DNA of 64,000 bases from Veillonella sp. 3310 (GCF_003999875.1 NZ_RQVJ01000003.1:1-64000); one strand, 5' to 3'. Shown: positions 9,377-17,310, numbered from the stretch's first letter. The notes: generated by a model from the sequence alone, not told the origin. Numbers and translations: made by a program.

Positions 9377-9610
9377 ATGGCAGCAAGTACAGTAGTGAAA
9401 AAAGAATTACATTTGGTTTTTACCGACACATCTAAAGAAGAAGTGAATATTGTGGTAGCATTCCCTAAAGAAGGTATTACAAAAACTGAAATTGACACAG
9501 TAGGTCAACTGATGGTGGAGAAAGATGTACTTCGTGGTCGTAAAGATCAACGTTTGACTAACTTTCAACATGGTGCATTAGTAACTACAGAGTCTACAGT
9601 GGTAGAATAA
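9377..9610 (+). CDS. DUF2922 family protein
   Basis: A 77-residue acidic protein (KKELHLVFTDTSKEEVNIVV...) that resembles the small DUF2922 family of Firmicutes, whose function is unknown. The ATG at 9377 follows AGGAAAGGAG. An upstream in-frame start at 9269 lies inside the adhesin terminator and is rejected. No signal peptide or membrane segment is present. The DUF1659-type gene begins 14 bp downstream, a pairing seen often in Firmicutes, so the two probably form one operon. Confidence 0.7.
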   Translation: MAASTVVKKELHLVFTDTSKEEVNIVVAFPKEGITKTEIDTVGQLMVEKDVLRGRKDQRLTNFQHGALVTTESTVVE

Positions 9611-9624
9611 GGAGGATATAGACT

Positions 9625-9828
9625 ATGACAACAACAATGGTAACCAAATTACAATTGCAATTTAAAAAAGGTGAAGGCATTCATAATCTAAAAGTGGCTA
9701 ATTTTGCTTATGTCAATGAAAGCGCCACCGATGAGGATGTAAAAGCTGTAGGTGATGCATTAGGTAAGTTATATGCCTATCCATTGGTAGGGGTTGTGCG
9801 TAATAATGCCATCGCTTTAGAGGCGTAA
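9625..9828 (+). CDS. DUF1659 family protein
   Basis: A 67-residue protein (VTKLQLQFKKGEG..., ATDEDVKAVGDALGKLY, YPLVGVVRNNAIAL) with the layout of the DUF1659 family, function unknown. AGGAGG at 9611-9616 supports the start. It lies between the DUF2922 gene and a 23-codon frame that begins one base after its stop. This points to a translationally coupled three-gene unit. Confidence 0.7.
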   Translation: MTTTMVTKLQLQFKKGEGIHNLKVANFAYVNESATDEDVKAVGDALGKLYAYPLVGVVRNNAIALEA

Positions 9829-9829
9829 T

Positions 9830-9901
9830 ATGGAAAAGCTTGAAAAAGCATTAAAAATTATTAGAATCACCCTTTGGGTATTAAAGTGGTTGAAACGATA
9901 A
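9830..9901 (+). CDS. 23-residue cationic amphipathic peptide
   Basis: The frame starts one base after the DUF1659 stop. It encodes a Lys/Arg-rich peptide with two tryptophans (MEKLEKALKII..., then LWVLKWLKR at the end), likely an amphipathic helix. It has no ribosome site of its own, so it would depend on coupling to the upstream gene. The same slot after DUF1659/DUF2922 genes in Firmicutes often holds a small membrane-active protein, but no family assignment is possible here. It could also be a chance frame. Confidence 0.45.
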   Translation: MEKLEKALKIIRITLWVLKWLKR

Positions 9902-9993
9902 GGTAGGATAGACCTTTAGACAGAAATGAACCACATATCTCAGAGGGACATGTAAATCAATCGTATATATGACCTTAGTGCCGAGGATTACCG

Positions 9994-10026
9994 TAGCCAT
10001 CTTGCTAATGCATAGCAGGATGGCTA
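9994..10026 (+). terminator. Long hairpin downstream of the DUF2922/DUF1659 genes
   Basis: TAGCCATCTTGCTA (9994-10007) pairs over 14 positions with TAGCAGGATGGCTA (10013-10026), with one G-T pair. The following TTGTTATG is a weak T-run, so termination is plausible but not certain. Confidence 0.5.
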
Positions 10027-10100
10027 TTGTTATGCTATATGTAAAAAACATACCTAGAAAGCAGGGTGTTGATGATGACAAAGCTATATCATAGAAACGG

Positions 10101-10137
10101 AAAAACCTGAATCTCGAAAGTGGAGATTCAGGTTTTT
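10101..10137. terminator. Bidirectional terminator downstream of the sigma-like gene
   Basis: AAAAACCTGAATCTC pairs with GAGATTCAGGTTTTTT. A- and T-tracts on both sides let it serve the minus-strand sigma-like gene and plus-strand transcripts. Confidence 0.85.
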
Positions 10138-10165
10138 TATGATAAGTCCTTAGTCCTTAGTTAAA

Positions 10166-10792
10166 TTAATCTTTAGATCGTTCTAACTCTTGTTGTACCA
10201 AAGCGATAGCTTTTTTATATTTTTTGTGCATTCCTTGGCGGCTCATTCCATATGATTCAGCCATATCACTAATGGATTTACCTTGAAATAAAATCTGCTC
10301 TAATAGGGCGGCATGCACGGTATCAATCCGTGAAAGTGCCTCTTTCAACGCTGCCATTTGTAAGTGAGCAAGGGCCTCCTGCTCTGTATCATCTTCGGCA
10401 GGGATGTGGATAATTGGATTCGATTCATCCTCTTCATGAAGTAAAGATTCATGATTCCATTGATGAACGCTTTTACGGAAAAGATTCATTTCCGTATAAT
10501 GGATGCGAGATTTTACAAACCCTGCAAAGGGGACCTTCCCGTTCAGATCGTACGTTTGGATAGAGACTAAGAACGTCTCCCATAATGTAGCTTCTAAATC
10601 GCTTTCCATACTGCGAAGTTGACGCACATGAGAATAGCGGCTGATAAGTGGTACGTAGCGATGACATAGAATAACAGTAGCCGATGTATGCCCTGCTTGG
10701 GCTAAGGCGACCAGTTCTTCATCGGTATAATAATCGTCCCCGCAATCGGGACATACATCTTGAAGGCCTTTCGAAATATAAGATTTTGTCAT
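10166..10792 (-). CDS. Sigma-70-like factor (region 2/region 4 layout)
   Basis: A 208-residue protein with an N-terminal CPDCGDDYYTDEELVALAQAG segment, a region-2-like part (YDLNGKVPFAGFVKSRIHY) and a C-terminal helix-turn-helix (KSISDMAESYGMSRQGMHKKYKKAI), as in sigma region 4. It probably redirects RNA polymerase or acts as a sigma-type regulator. The chosen start (10792) follows AAAAGGAGATTACT. A TTG at 10855 behind a perfect AAGGAGGTGAT would add 21 residues, so the start is ambiguous. The gene lies convergent to the DUF2922/DUF1659 pair. Its target promoters are unknown. Confidence 0.7.
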   Translation of the reverse strand: MTKSYISKGLQDVCPDCGDDYYTDEELVALAQAGHTSATVILCHRYVPLISRYSHVRQLRSMESDLEATLWETFLVSIQTYDLNGKVPFAGFVKSRIHYTEMNLFRKSVHQWNHESLLHEEDESNPIIHIPAEDDTEQEALAHLQMAALKEALSRIDTVHAALLEQILFQGKSISDMAESYGMSRQGMHKKYKKAIALVQQELERSKD

Positions 10793-10910
10793 AGTAATCT
10801 CCTTTTTGAAAGGACTTATCATTGTTGTACTTCTGAATACGTTATCTGTCCGCAAGTTCTGGAATCACCTCCTTGTTCCTACGTATTTAAATTGAGAACT
10901 CGATTCTGTT

Positions 10911-10922
10911 ACAAGCGCTTGT
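10911..10922. promoter_or_regulatory. 12-bp palindrome near the sigma-like gene promoter
   Basis: ACAAGCGCTTGT is perfectly self-complementary. It lies just downstream of the start point expected from the minus-strand promoter at 10936-10964. Its AAGCGCTT core recalls catabolite-repression (cre) sites, but the flanks do not fit well. Confidence 0.4.
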
Positions 10923-10935
10923 GCTATTAATTAGA

Positions 10936-10964
10936 ATTATAAATCAAAAATTGAGAAAAGTCAT
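10936..10964 (-). promoter_or_regulatory. Putative promoter of the sigma-like gene
   Basis: On the minus strand ATGACT (10964-10959) and TATAAT (10941-10936) are 17 bp apart. Confidence 0.5.
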
Positions 10965-11142
10965 CATTAAAATGGTCAAAATTGCTCATATATGCCAAAT
11001 TAGCATATAGAATTTAAAATTTATAATCAATATGCTTGTTGTTTCTAATAGAATATAAAAGGATCAAAAAGTGGCTATAACTAAAAGATACTCACTTGTT
11101 ATATTATGCAGCCTTGTGGCGGTCTTAATTGAATATGATAAA
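10965..11142. other. Gene-free gap
   Basis: AT-rich spacer between the sigma-like gene control region and the hairpin element. No reading frame, RNA gene or strong hairpin is seen. Confidence 0.4.
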
Positions 11143-11279
11143 GGGAAGCCCATGGCATACTCCTTCACAAACGGTATTTAATAATGTTTGTTCAGGAGCA
11201 CGCCATGGGCTTCTTGCTTTTGTTTGATTTAGTCAGTAAGAAGCGCCACAAAGGCTGCTACGCTTAACGGCGTTTTTTA
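11143..11279. repeat. Dispersed two-hairpin element, copy 1
   Basis: Hairpin 1 has a perfect 12-bp outer stem, GAAGCCCATGGC (11145-11156) with GCCATGGGCTTC (11202-11213). It encloses a 37-nt core (11161-11197) with inner arms TCCT/AGGA and ACAAAC/GTTTGT. Hairpin 2 follows about 35 bp later (CGCC...GGCG, then TTTTTT near 11279). The core recurs at 54563-54599 with one mismatch, while the outer stem there has a different sequence but still pairs fully. No transposase is nearby. Confidence 0.75.
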
Positions 11280-11363
11280 GGGATAATTATATCCAATTAT
11301 ATTTTTTTAAGTAGTTGGTAATTATTATCAACGATATGTGTGATTTGTACTATAATAAAATTA

Positions 11364-11620
11364 AAGAGTCATCAACGTGAGTTGGGCTCATCTCTTCCCA
11401 ATAAGGGAGGGGGTGGTTTCTATGAAATTTTTGAAAAAATTACTTGTATTAGTAAAATTTTTAAAATTAATTATAGATTTGTATCGTTTCTTTAACTAGA
11501 AATGATAAAGCCTAACGTAAAAGATAAGTGTTGGCAACACTTATACACGTTAGGCATCATCAAATTTTTAAACTTTTGAGATGAGCCTAACGCCGTTCAC
11601 ACGTTGATGGCTCTTCTTTT
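11364..11620 (+). ncRNA. Highly structured short transcript enclosing a 25-codon frame
   Basis: The ends pair over a long distance. AAGAGTCATCAACGTG (11364-11379) pairs with CACGTTGATGGCTCTT (11600-11615), and GTTGGGCTCATCTC (11381-11394) pairs with GAGATGAGCCTAAC (11578-11591); each has one G-T pair. The outer helix runs into CTTTTT, so it is also the terminator. An inner nested hairpin spans 11510-11555 (GCCTAACGT...ACGTTAGGC around ATAAGTGTT/AACACTTAT). GCCTAACG occurs again at 11586, so ACGTTAGGC has two competing partners. TATAAT at 11351-11356 fits a start near 11363, although no good -35 is visible. This design is typical of type I toxin mRNAs or other translation-controlled small mRNAs. 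Confidence 0.65.
11422..11499 (+). CDS. 25-residue hydrophobic cationic peptide, toxin-like
   Basis: The frame encodes a peptide beginning MKFLKKLLVLVKFLK and ending IIDLYRFFN. It has five lysines, one arginine and a hydrophobic core long enough for one membrane helix. A very strong ribosome site (AAGGGAGGGGG, 11403-11413) precedes the ATG. The frame sits inside the long-range folded transcript at 11364-11620. Size, composition and RNA context match type I toxins such as membrane-depolarising peptides, but no sequence family is recognised. A secreted modulin-like or bacteriocin peptide is an alternative. Confidence 0.6.
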   Translation: MKFLKKLLVLVKFLKLIIDLYRFFN

Positions 11621-11786
11621 TATGTCTATATTCTAGCACAGTTCCAGAAAAAATACTACTTATTTTACTAAGGTATATATAATTGTGATATGAGTAAATG
11701 TGACAAAGGATTAGTACGCGCTGGGGTATTTGCAATTTTAAGGACTTGCTATTTCGTTATAGGTAATGGCTATATATGATAATATG

Positions 11787-11803
11787 TATCCTATATAAGG
11801 ATA
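11787..11803. promoter_or_regulatory. Inverted repeat upstream of metA, candidate operator
   Basis: TATCCT (11787-11792) and AGGATA (11798-11803) are perfect arms around ATATA. The site ends 15 bp before the metA -35 box. Confidence 0.4.
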
Positions 11804-11818
11804 AATGTACGTATATTG

Positions 11819-11847
11819 TTGACATATGATGGACATCCTAGTATACT
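11819..11847 (+). promoter_or_regulatory. Promoter of metA-metY
   Basis: TTGACA (11819-11824), a 17-bp spacer and TATACT (11842-11847). The leader to the metA ATG is only about 40 nt, too short for a SAM or T-box leader. Confidence 0.8.
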
Positions 11848-11895
11848 TAATTCATCGTTAATCGATAGGTTTTACTGGAAAGAGAGGTGGATTGA

Positions 11896-12855
11896 ATGCC
11901 TATACGAGTAGTGAAAGGATTACCAGCCATAGGGAAACTTTCAGAAGAGAATATATTCGTCATGGATTCGGAACGGGCAGAGTCACAAGATATTCGGCCA
12001 CTCCACATTGTGGTTGTGAACTTGATGCCACGGAAAGAAACGACGGAAATTCAACTGCTTCGTGCTTTGAGTAACACACCGTTACAAACAAAGGTCACCT
12101 TTCTTTACACGGCGTCTTATACAGCGAGTAACACAAGCCAAGAATATTTGGAAACCTTTTACAGGACTTTCGAGGAAATCAAAGATCAATACTTTGATGG
12201 CTTGATTATCACAGGTGCTCCGGTAGAGCAAATGCCCTTTGAGGAAGTGAACTACTGGGATGAGCTTTCAGAAATTATGGAATGGAGCAAAACCCATGTG
12301 TGTTCTACTCTCTATATTTGTTGGGGAGCTCAAGCTGGGATTTATAAGCACTTCGGTATCCACAAGGAAGATTTGCCTACCAAGTTATTCGGTGTATATG
12401 AACAAGAAGTGCAGAACAGTAAGCCCATGCTTATGCGTGGTCTAGATGAACTCTTCTATATGCCTCATTCACGGCATACGACGGTGAGTGAAAGCGAAAT
12501 CAACGCTCACCCTCAGTTAGAAGTACTAGCCCGCGCGGATAAGACAGGTGTTGGTATCGCCCGGTCCTATGATAATAAACATGTGTTTATCTTTGGACAT
12601 CCAGAATATGATCGAGATACTTTATACCAAGAGTATGATAGGGATAGAAAGTTAGGATTAGAGATTGAAATTCCAGAAAATTATTTCCCTGATGATGATC
12701 CGACGAAAGAGCCCATCATTCGATGGCGATCTGCATCGACCATACTCTATTCAAACTGGTTAAACTATTATGTGTACCAAGAAACACCGTATGAGGTCAG
12801 TGAATTACAATCGAGACCGATTGAAGAAGCATATATACAAGACTGGGTCATTTAA
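11896..12855 (+). CDS. metA: Homoserine O-acetyltransferase (MetA family)
   Basis: A 319-residue MetA protein that activates homoserine for methionine synthesis. The catalytic residues fall on the classical numbers: Cys142 in ICWGAQAG, His235 and Glu237 in FGHPEYD. Residue 111 is Glu (ITGAPVEQMPF). In this family Glu111 is associated with acetyl-CoA use and Gly111, as in E. coli, with succinyl-CoA. The acetyl ester is therefore predicted, which agrees with the O-acetylhomoserine sulfhydrylase gene 47 bp downstream. The start follows GAGAGGTGG. The protein is cytoplasmic and shares a promoter with metY. Confidence 0.95.
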   Translation: MPIRVVKGLPAIGKLSEENIFVMDSERAESQDIRPLHIVVVNLMPRKETTEIQLLRALSNTPLQTKVTFLYTASYTASNTSQEYLETFYRTFEEIKDQYFDGLIITGAPVEQMPFEEVNYWDELSEIMEWSKTHVCSTLYICWGAQAGIYKHFGIHKEDLPTKLFGVYEQEVQNSKPMLMRGLDELFYMPHSRHTTVSESEINAHPQLEVLARADKTGVGIARSYDNKHVFIFGHPEYDRDTLYQEYDRDRKLGLEIEIPENYFPDDDPTKEPIIRWRSASTILYSNWLNYYVYQETPYEVSELQSRPIEEAYIQDWVI

Positions 12856-12902
12856 TCCTAGTCAATAGATAGTAAAGATTTAAGAATGATGAGGAGTTTA
12901 AC

Positions 12903-14171
12903 ATGAGCAATTACAAATTTGAAACATTACAATTACACGCAGGACATACAGTAGACGCAACAGGTTCCCGTGCGGTGCCAATTTATCAAACAACTTCCTA
13001 TGTATTCAAAGATGCAGAGCAAGCGGCAGGCCGTTTTGCCTTAACGGATGCAGGCCCTATCTACACTCGTTTGGGTAACCCTACGCAAGACGTATTGGAA
13101 AGCCGTGTGGCACAATTAGAAGGCGGTGCTGGTGCGATTGCTGTGGCATCCGGTTCTGCAGCGGTTACGTACGCCATCCAAAACGTAGCGTCCGCTGGTG
13201 ACAACATCGTGGCGGCATCCACATTGTACGGTGGTACCTACAACTTGTTCAGTGCAACATTGCCACGTTTCGGCATCACTACAAAATTTGTGAACCCAGA
13301 CAACTTAGATGAGTTCAAAGCAGCCATCGACGACAACACGAAAGCTGTTTATGTAGAATCCGTTGGTAACCCTGGTGCGAACCTTGTGGACTTAGAGGCT
13401 ATCGCTGAAATCGCCCACGCACATGGTATCATCGTCATCGTGGACAACACATTCGGCACTCCGTACTTGTTCCGTCCATTCGAGCACGGCGCAGACGTGG
13501 TGGTGCACTCCGCAACGAAATACTTAGGCGGTCATGGTACAACGATCGCAGGTGTTATCGTTGAAAGTGGTAAGTTCGACTACAAAGCAAGCGGCCGTTA
13601 TCCTGGATTCGTAGAAGGCGACGTACATTACAATGGTTTAGTATACGGCGATCTTCCAATTCCTTTCACTGTGAAAGTACGTGCTCAATTATTGCGTGAC
13701 ACTGGGGCAGCCATTACTCCACTAGCAGCATGGTTGATTATTCAAGGCATTGAAACATTGTCCTTGCGTGTAGAACGCCATGTAGAAAACACTCGTAAAG
13801 TAGTAGATTTCTTGGTAAACCATCCAAAAATTGCTTATGTAAATTATCCTGAATTGCCAAACAGCCCATATAAAGCGTTGGCTGACAAATACTTCCCAAA
13901 TGGTGTTGGCGCAGTGTTTACATTTGGTGTGAAAGGTGGCAAAGAGGAAGGTATCAAATTCGTTGATGCTCTTGAAATCTTCTCTAACCTTGCAAACGTG
14001 GCGGATGCTAAATCCTTGGTTATCCACCCAGCAAGTACAACACATGCCCAATTGAGCCCAGAGGAACAATTGACAGCAGGTGTAAAACCAGAACAATTAC
14101 GTGTATCTATCGGTATCGAAAATGTAGATGATATCATTGCTGACTTAGCACAAGCATTGGATAAACTGTAA
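12903..14171 (+). CDS. metY: O-acetylhomoserine sulfhydrylase
   Basis: A 422-residue PLP enzyme of the Cys/Met metabolism family that makes homocysteine from O-acetylhomoserine and sulfide. The PLP lysine is Lys206 in [29 protein letters not shown] and [13 protein letters not shown] are typical of the longer MetY branch, as is the total length. The ribosome site is GATGAGGAG. It follows metA in the same operon and ends at a terminator. Together the two genes form a direct sulfhydrylation route that bypasses cystathionine. Confidence 0.95.
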   Translation: MSNYKFETLQLHAGHTVDATGSRAVPIYQTTSYVFKDAEQAAGRFALTDAGPIYTRLGNPTQDVLESRVAQLEGGAGAIAVASGSAAVTYAIQNVASAGDNIVAASTLYGGTYNLFSATLPRFGITTKFVNPDNLDEFKAAIDDNTKAVYVESVGNPGANLVDLEAIAEIAHAHGIIVIVDNTFGTPYLFRPFEHGADVVVHSATKYLGGHGTTIAGVIVESGKFDYKASGRYPGFVEGDVHYNGLVYGDLPIPFTVKVRAQLLRDTGAAITPLAAWLIIQGIETLSLRVERHVENTRKVVDFLVNHPKIAYVNYPELPNSPYKALADKYFPNGVGAVFTFGVKGGKEEGIKFVDALEIFSNLANVADAKSLVIHPASTTHAQLSPEEQLTAGVKPEQLRVSIGIENVDDIIADLAQALDKL

Positions 14172-14198
14172 GATATAGCAACTGTATAGTAGTATATA

Positions 14199-14227
14199 AG
14201 GGAACTCACAATAGTGGGTTCTCTTTT
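14199..14227 (+). terminator. Terminator of metA-metY
   Basis: AGGGAACTCAC pairs with GTGGGTTCTCT across AATA, followed by TTTTT. Confidence 0.85.
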
Positions 14228-14663
14228 TGTTGTGCGGATAGTAATGAACACGTTTTATGGTTATGGGACAAAATAATCTTTAGATAGGGTGTGATAAGAA
14301 TTATGACCAATGTAATAGTGGAAAGTTGATTAAAGACGCCAATTTTCCTATATGTTAGGGTTTTATCATATATGATTTTATACTATATTTTGCGATATCT
14401 ATGATGATAGTCACTCCTAAGTATATTTATATAGTGATTATGAGAGTATCCTCGGAACCAGTGCCGATATGCATGAATGGCAGTTTGGGTATATACAATG
14501 CAAGCTATGGTATACTAGATATATAGTTATATTAGATAAAAGCACGATGATACGGTAATAACCTATTAGGTGGTTATCTAGATATCGAGATGGAGTCAAC
14601 TATAGACATATATAGAAATTGCATAGGGTGTATAAAGGAATTAGTAAGAAAGGAAATCAACGA
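14228..14663. other. Gene-free AT-rich gap before the exported-protein pair
   Basis: No plausible gene, RNA or strong hairpin. TATACT near 14512 could be a -10 box but lacks a convincing partner. Confidence 0.4.
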
Positions 14664-15716
14664 ATGAAAAGCAAACTAGTTAAAAATACGTGGTGGAAAT
14701 CTGTGGTATGTGGCATGGCGATGGTTACTTTCACCGGTTTTGTAGGTATGGCGTATACTATAGAGGGAACACCGGTGAGGACTTTCACAAAGGAGTTAGA
14801 TAGTGTACAAACAGTAGATGCTCAAGGAATAGATGGGGAACACTTCGTATTACAAAAGGAGAATGCTGCACCAGAGAAGAGGGGGCTCTATATTAGCCAC
14901 CGACCAGCTCATTTTCGGGTGTCTATGTTTGGCACTGTGAAAGATATTCATTGGATTGATAAGGTTGTTCCTACAGATAGCGGACATATAGAGGGATTTT
15001 TGCTAGATTTTGACGAGAATACGACTATGATGATCACGAGACGAGATAATACACCAACGCAAGGTGTTTCTCAGGAGAGATGGAATACGACCTGGTATGA
15101 CCAACCAATCCAAGGGATGACGGATGAGGAGTATATGGCAATTTGGCGACGTGAAGATCCACATTTATCTGAAAAATATACACAGCTTGAAGGGGGCTTG
15201 TTGTGGAGAGAAGAGATGACGGCGGCTCGTTGGGACCGATCTGTGCAAATGACAGCAGAAGGTTCGAAAGTACGTTTTACGGTAGACATGATTTTGAAAG
15301 ACGACCCTACGCATCGGTATGTGATTACTTTCACCTATGATGATATCCAAAAGTATAGTATAGAATCATTGAAACACTTAGTGGATATTCTGGAGTATTT
15401 GCCAGATGAAAGTGATGCAGATGCTCAGCAAAACGAAAAACAACAGACTAAGAAGCAGAGAGCCCCTTTACTGGCAGGCGAAGAGTATAACCTACCATCT
15501 GCGTTGCTGTCAGACATGTGGATGGAAACGAAGGATGTAACGGATCTTGAAGATTTATACCATCAGGAGTTAAGCCAAAACAAGCCATCGGTGCGCAAAG
15601 AGCAGGAATTAAGAATTACAGAAGAAGGGATTACGTCCCAATCCACCTGGGAAGATACGAGTAAGACGAAGGCTACCATCCAACGGTCTGGTCGAATAGG
15701 GCTAGAGAAAGAATGA
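14664..15716 (+). CDS. Exported protein of unknown function, long paralogue
   Basis: A 350-residue protein with a signal peptide (basic MKSKLVKNTWWK, then a hydrophobic stretch ending near MAYT, residues 1-33), so it is probably periplasmic or on the surface. The start at 14664 follows AAAGGAAAT; an upstream TTG/GTG start is less likely. The central part is paralogous to the next gene, with shared WNTTWYDQPIQGMTDEEY, an MTAARWDR-type motif and DPTHRYVITFTYDDI. It has an extra C-terminal tail of about 100 polar, charged residues with no visible domain. No known family is recognised. Confidence 0.75.
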   Translation: MKSKLVKNTWWKSVVCGMAMVTFTGFVGMAYTIEGTPVRTFTKELDSVQTVDAQGIDGEHFVLQKENAAPEKRGLYISHRPAHFRVSMFGTVKDIHWIDKVVPTDSGHIEGFLLDFDENTTMMITRRDNTPTQGVSQERWNTTWYDQPIQGMTDEEYMAIWRREDPHLSEKYTQLEGGLLWREEMTAARWDRSVQMTAEGSKVRFTVDMILKDDPTHRYVITFTYDDIQKYSIESLKHLVDILEYLPDESDADAQQNEKQQTKKQRAPLLAGEEYNLPSALLSDMWMETKDVTDLEDLYHQELSQNKPSVRKEQELRITEEGITSQSTWEDTSKTKATIQRSGRIGLEKE

Positions 15717-15800
15717 GTTAGCGAAAATAGTTGGTGAAAATTGGCATAGACTAAGGGAGAACATTACTAGGAAGAGAAAAGAGGGAGGAATGATGCAACA

Positions 15801-16574
15801 ATGGGTAAGACATTTTGGAAGGCTTTAGCATGTGGCATAGCGATTGCAACTTTCACAAGCACTGTAAGTCTAGCAAATGATATACAGGTAAAGCCTATGG
15901 TTACAGTCATAGACCAGGGAAGAATGAAAAAAGGAGTACCATTTTTTATAGGAGACCACTATTTAAAAAATAGTTTGATAGAAAACAATAAAGAAACAAA
16001 AAATATACCACATTATACGTACATCAATAGTCGTGAAGGGCATTTTCGCTTTGCGATTCCTTGGGCAATACAAACGATGGTATGGATTGATACGACCGAA
16101 CTTAAAGGTAAGGGACATACAGTAGGAGTTCTGTTGCATTTGGATAAAGATGTAAATATGACGGTAACTCGTATAGATAATGTAGCACCGAAAGGAGAAT
16201 CCCAGGAACAGTGGAATACTACATGGTATGACACACCAATTCAAGGAATGACGGATGCGGACTATATAGAAGTTTTGCGTCGAAAAAGTCCCGAAGTTTT
16301 TAAAGAGTTCACAGTAGTAGAAGTGGGGGCATTATCTCGAGATGATATGACAATGGCTCGCTGGGAGCGATTCGAACAGCCTACACCAGATGGACCCTAT
16401 GTAACGTTTACCTTGGATATGATTATGAAAGCTGATCCTACGCATCGATATTTGATAGAGATTGAATATGATGATATTCATAGATATGATTTGCAGACTT
16501 TGTTGCACTTATTAGATAATTTTGTGTATACAGGGGCTGATGAAAGTCGAGATGCATCTGTCTCATTATTTTAG
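15801..16574 (+). CDS. Exported protein of unknown function, short paralogue
   Basis: A 257-residue protein with a signal peptide (residues 1-25, ending near VSLAND). It matches the preceding gene along its length: WNTTWYDTPIQGMTDADY, MTMARWERFEQ and DPTHRYLIEIEYDDIHRY. It lacks that gene's long polar tail. GGGAGG lies 12 bp before the ATG, a long spacing, but no alternative in-frame start is better. The two genes are 84 bp apart and are likely a local duplication. Function is unknown. Conserved Trp, Asp and Arg residues suggest a folded ligand-binding or enzyme-inhibitor-like domain, which is speculative. Confidence 0.75.
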   Translation: MGKTFWKALACGIAIATFTSTVSLANDIQVKPMVTVIDQGRMKKGVPFFIGDHYLKNSLIENNKETKNIPHYTYINSREGHFRFAIPWAIQTMVWIDTTELKGKGHTVGVLLHLDKDVNMTVTRIDNVAPKGESQEQWNTTWYDTPIQGMTDADYIEVLRRKSPEVFKEFTVVEVGALSRDDMTMARWERFEQPTPDGPYVTFTLDMIMKADPTHRYLIEIEYDDIHRYDLQTLLHLLDNFVYTGADESRDASVSLF

Positions 16575-16611
16575 AATGATATTTTAGAAAACCAGCGTAT
16601 CAGATATGTTC

Positions 16612-16640
16612 TTGATTTATGAATTTCACCTGTATATAAT
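16612..16640 (+). promoter_or_regulatory. Putative promoter of the XRE regulator gene
   Basis: TTGATT (16612-16617), a 17-bp spacer and TATAAT (16635-16640). Confidence 0.65.
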
Positions 16641-16688
16641 GTGAGTAGAGCAGTTCGGTCGTATACTTTTGGAATGAGGTGTATAGAT

Positions 16689-17021
16689 ATGGGAACGCAT
16701 TTACAATCGATGGAATCAATGCCAGAGTATGAAGAGTTTTGTATTTGTTTAGGCAGAAAAATTGCTTGGGTTAGACGTTGTCAGGGACTTTCACAAAAAG
16801 AGTTATCTAAACGATGTGGTATTAGTCCAAGTTATTTAGCAAAAATTGAAGGTGCTAAAGGTTCCTTAGGGACATCTGTGCAGGTATTGTATTTGATCGC
16901 CAAGACTTTGCAGGTTGATGTGGCAACTTTGGTGTGTCATGATGAAATCGATCACCAGCGGGTACGGATGTATAAGATTAAGCAACGAGTCATGGGATAT
17001 GAATCGAATCAGTTGCACTAA
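16689..17021 (+). CDS. XRE-family transcriptional regulator
   Basis: A 110-residue protein with one HTH_3 domain at about residues 22-78 (IAWVRRCQGLSQKELSKRC, then GISPSYLAKIEGAKG, VLYLIAKTLQVD). This is a Cro/CI-type DNA-binding unit with no effector domain. The ATG at 16689 is chosen because GAGGT lies 8 bp upstream; earlier in-frame starts at 16641 and 16674 have no ribosome site. It lies just after the two exported paralogues and has its own promoter. Its targets are unknown. Confidence 0.85.
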   Translation: MGTHLQSMESMPEYEEFCICLGRKIAWVRRCQGLSQKELSKRCGISPSYLAKIEGAKGSLGTSVQVLYLIAKTLQVDVATLVCHDEIDHQRVRMYKIKQRVMGYESNQLH

Positions 17022-17250
17022 CTGGATGGAAACTAGTTTGTGTTCTTAGATATCTAATTGATAATATAATTATTATCAAAAACTATATTGAGAAGTAATA
17101 ATTGAGAATATAGGCGTCTATAGTTATTTTTTGTATATATAGCTAAATACAAATGATAAATTCTATCAAATAGCGTAATATATAGGTTCAGCGATACAAA
17201 AAATGCAACATCAATTGTAAAAATTGGATACAAAAAGTATAGACAAGTAT

Positions 17251-17279
17251 TTGACAAGACAAAAAAAACGTGCAATAAT
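17251..17279 (+). promoter_or_regulatory. Promoter of the ferredoxin gene
   Basis: TTGACA (17251-17256), a 17-bp spacer and AATAAT (17274-17279), with an extended TGC just before the -10. Confidence 0.7.
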
Positions 17280-17310
17280 GAGAATGTAAAAAAGGTAAGT
17301 ACCTTAGTAA

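Noticed and set aside
10031-10092. Short frames of 11 and 20 codons before the terminator at 10101
   Set aside because: No clear ribosome site and no distinctive sequence; cannot be supported.
10793-10855. Leader-peptide or longer start for the sigma-like protein
   Set aside because: The AAGGAGGTGAT site is excellent but the TTG is 12 bp away. The extra residues look unlike protein; kept only as an alternative start.
11640-11895. SAM riboswitch or T-box upstream of metA
   Set aside because: The promoter at 11819-11847 leaves only about 40 nt of leader and no conserved core is seen.
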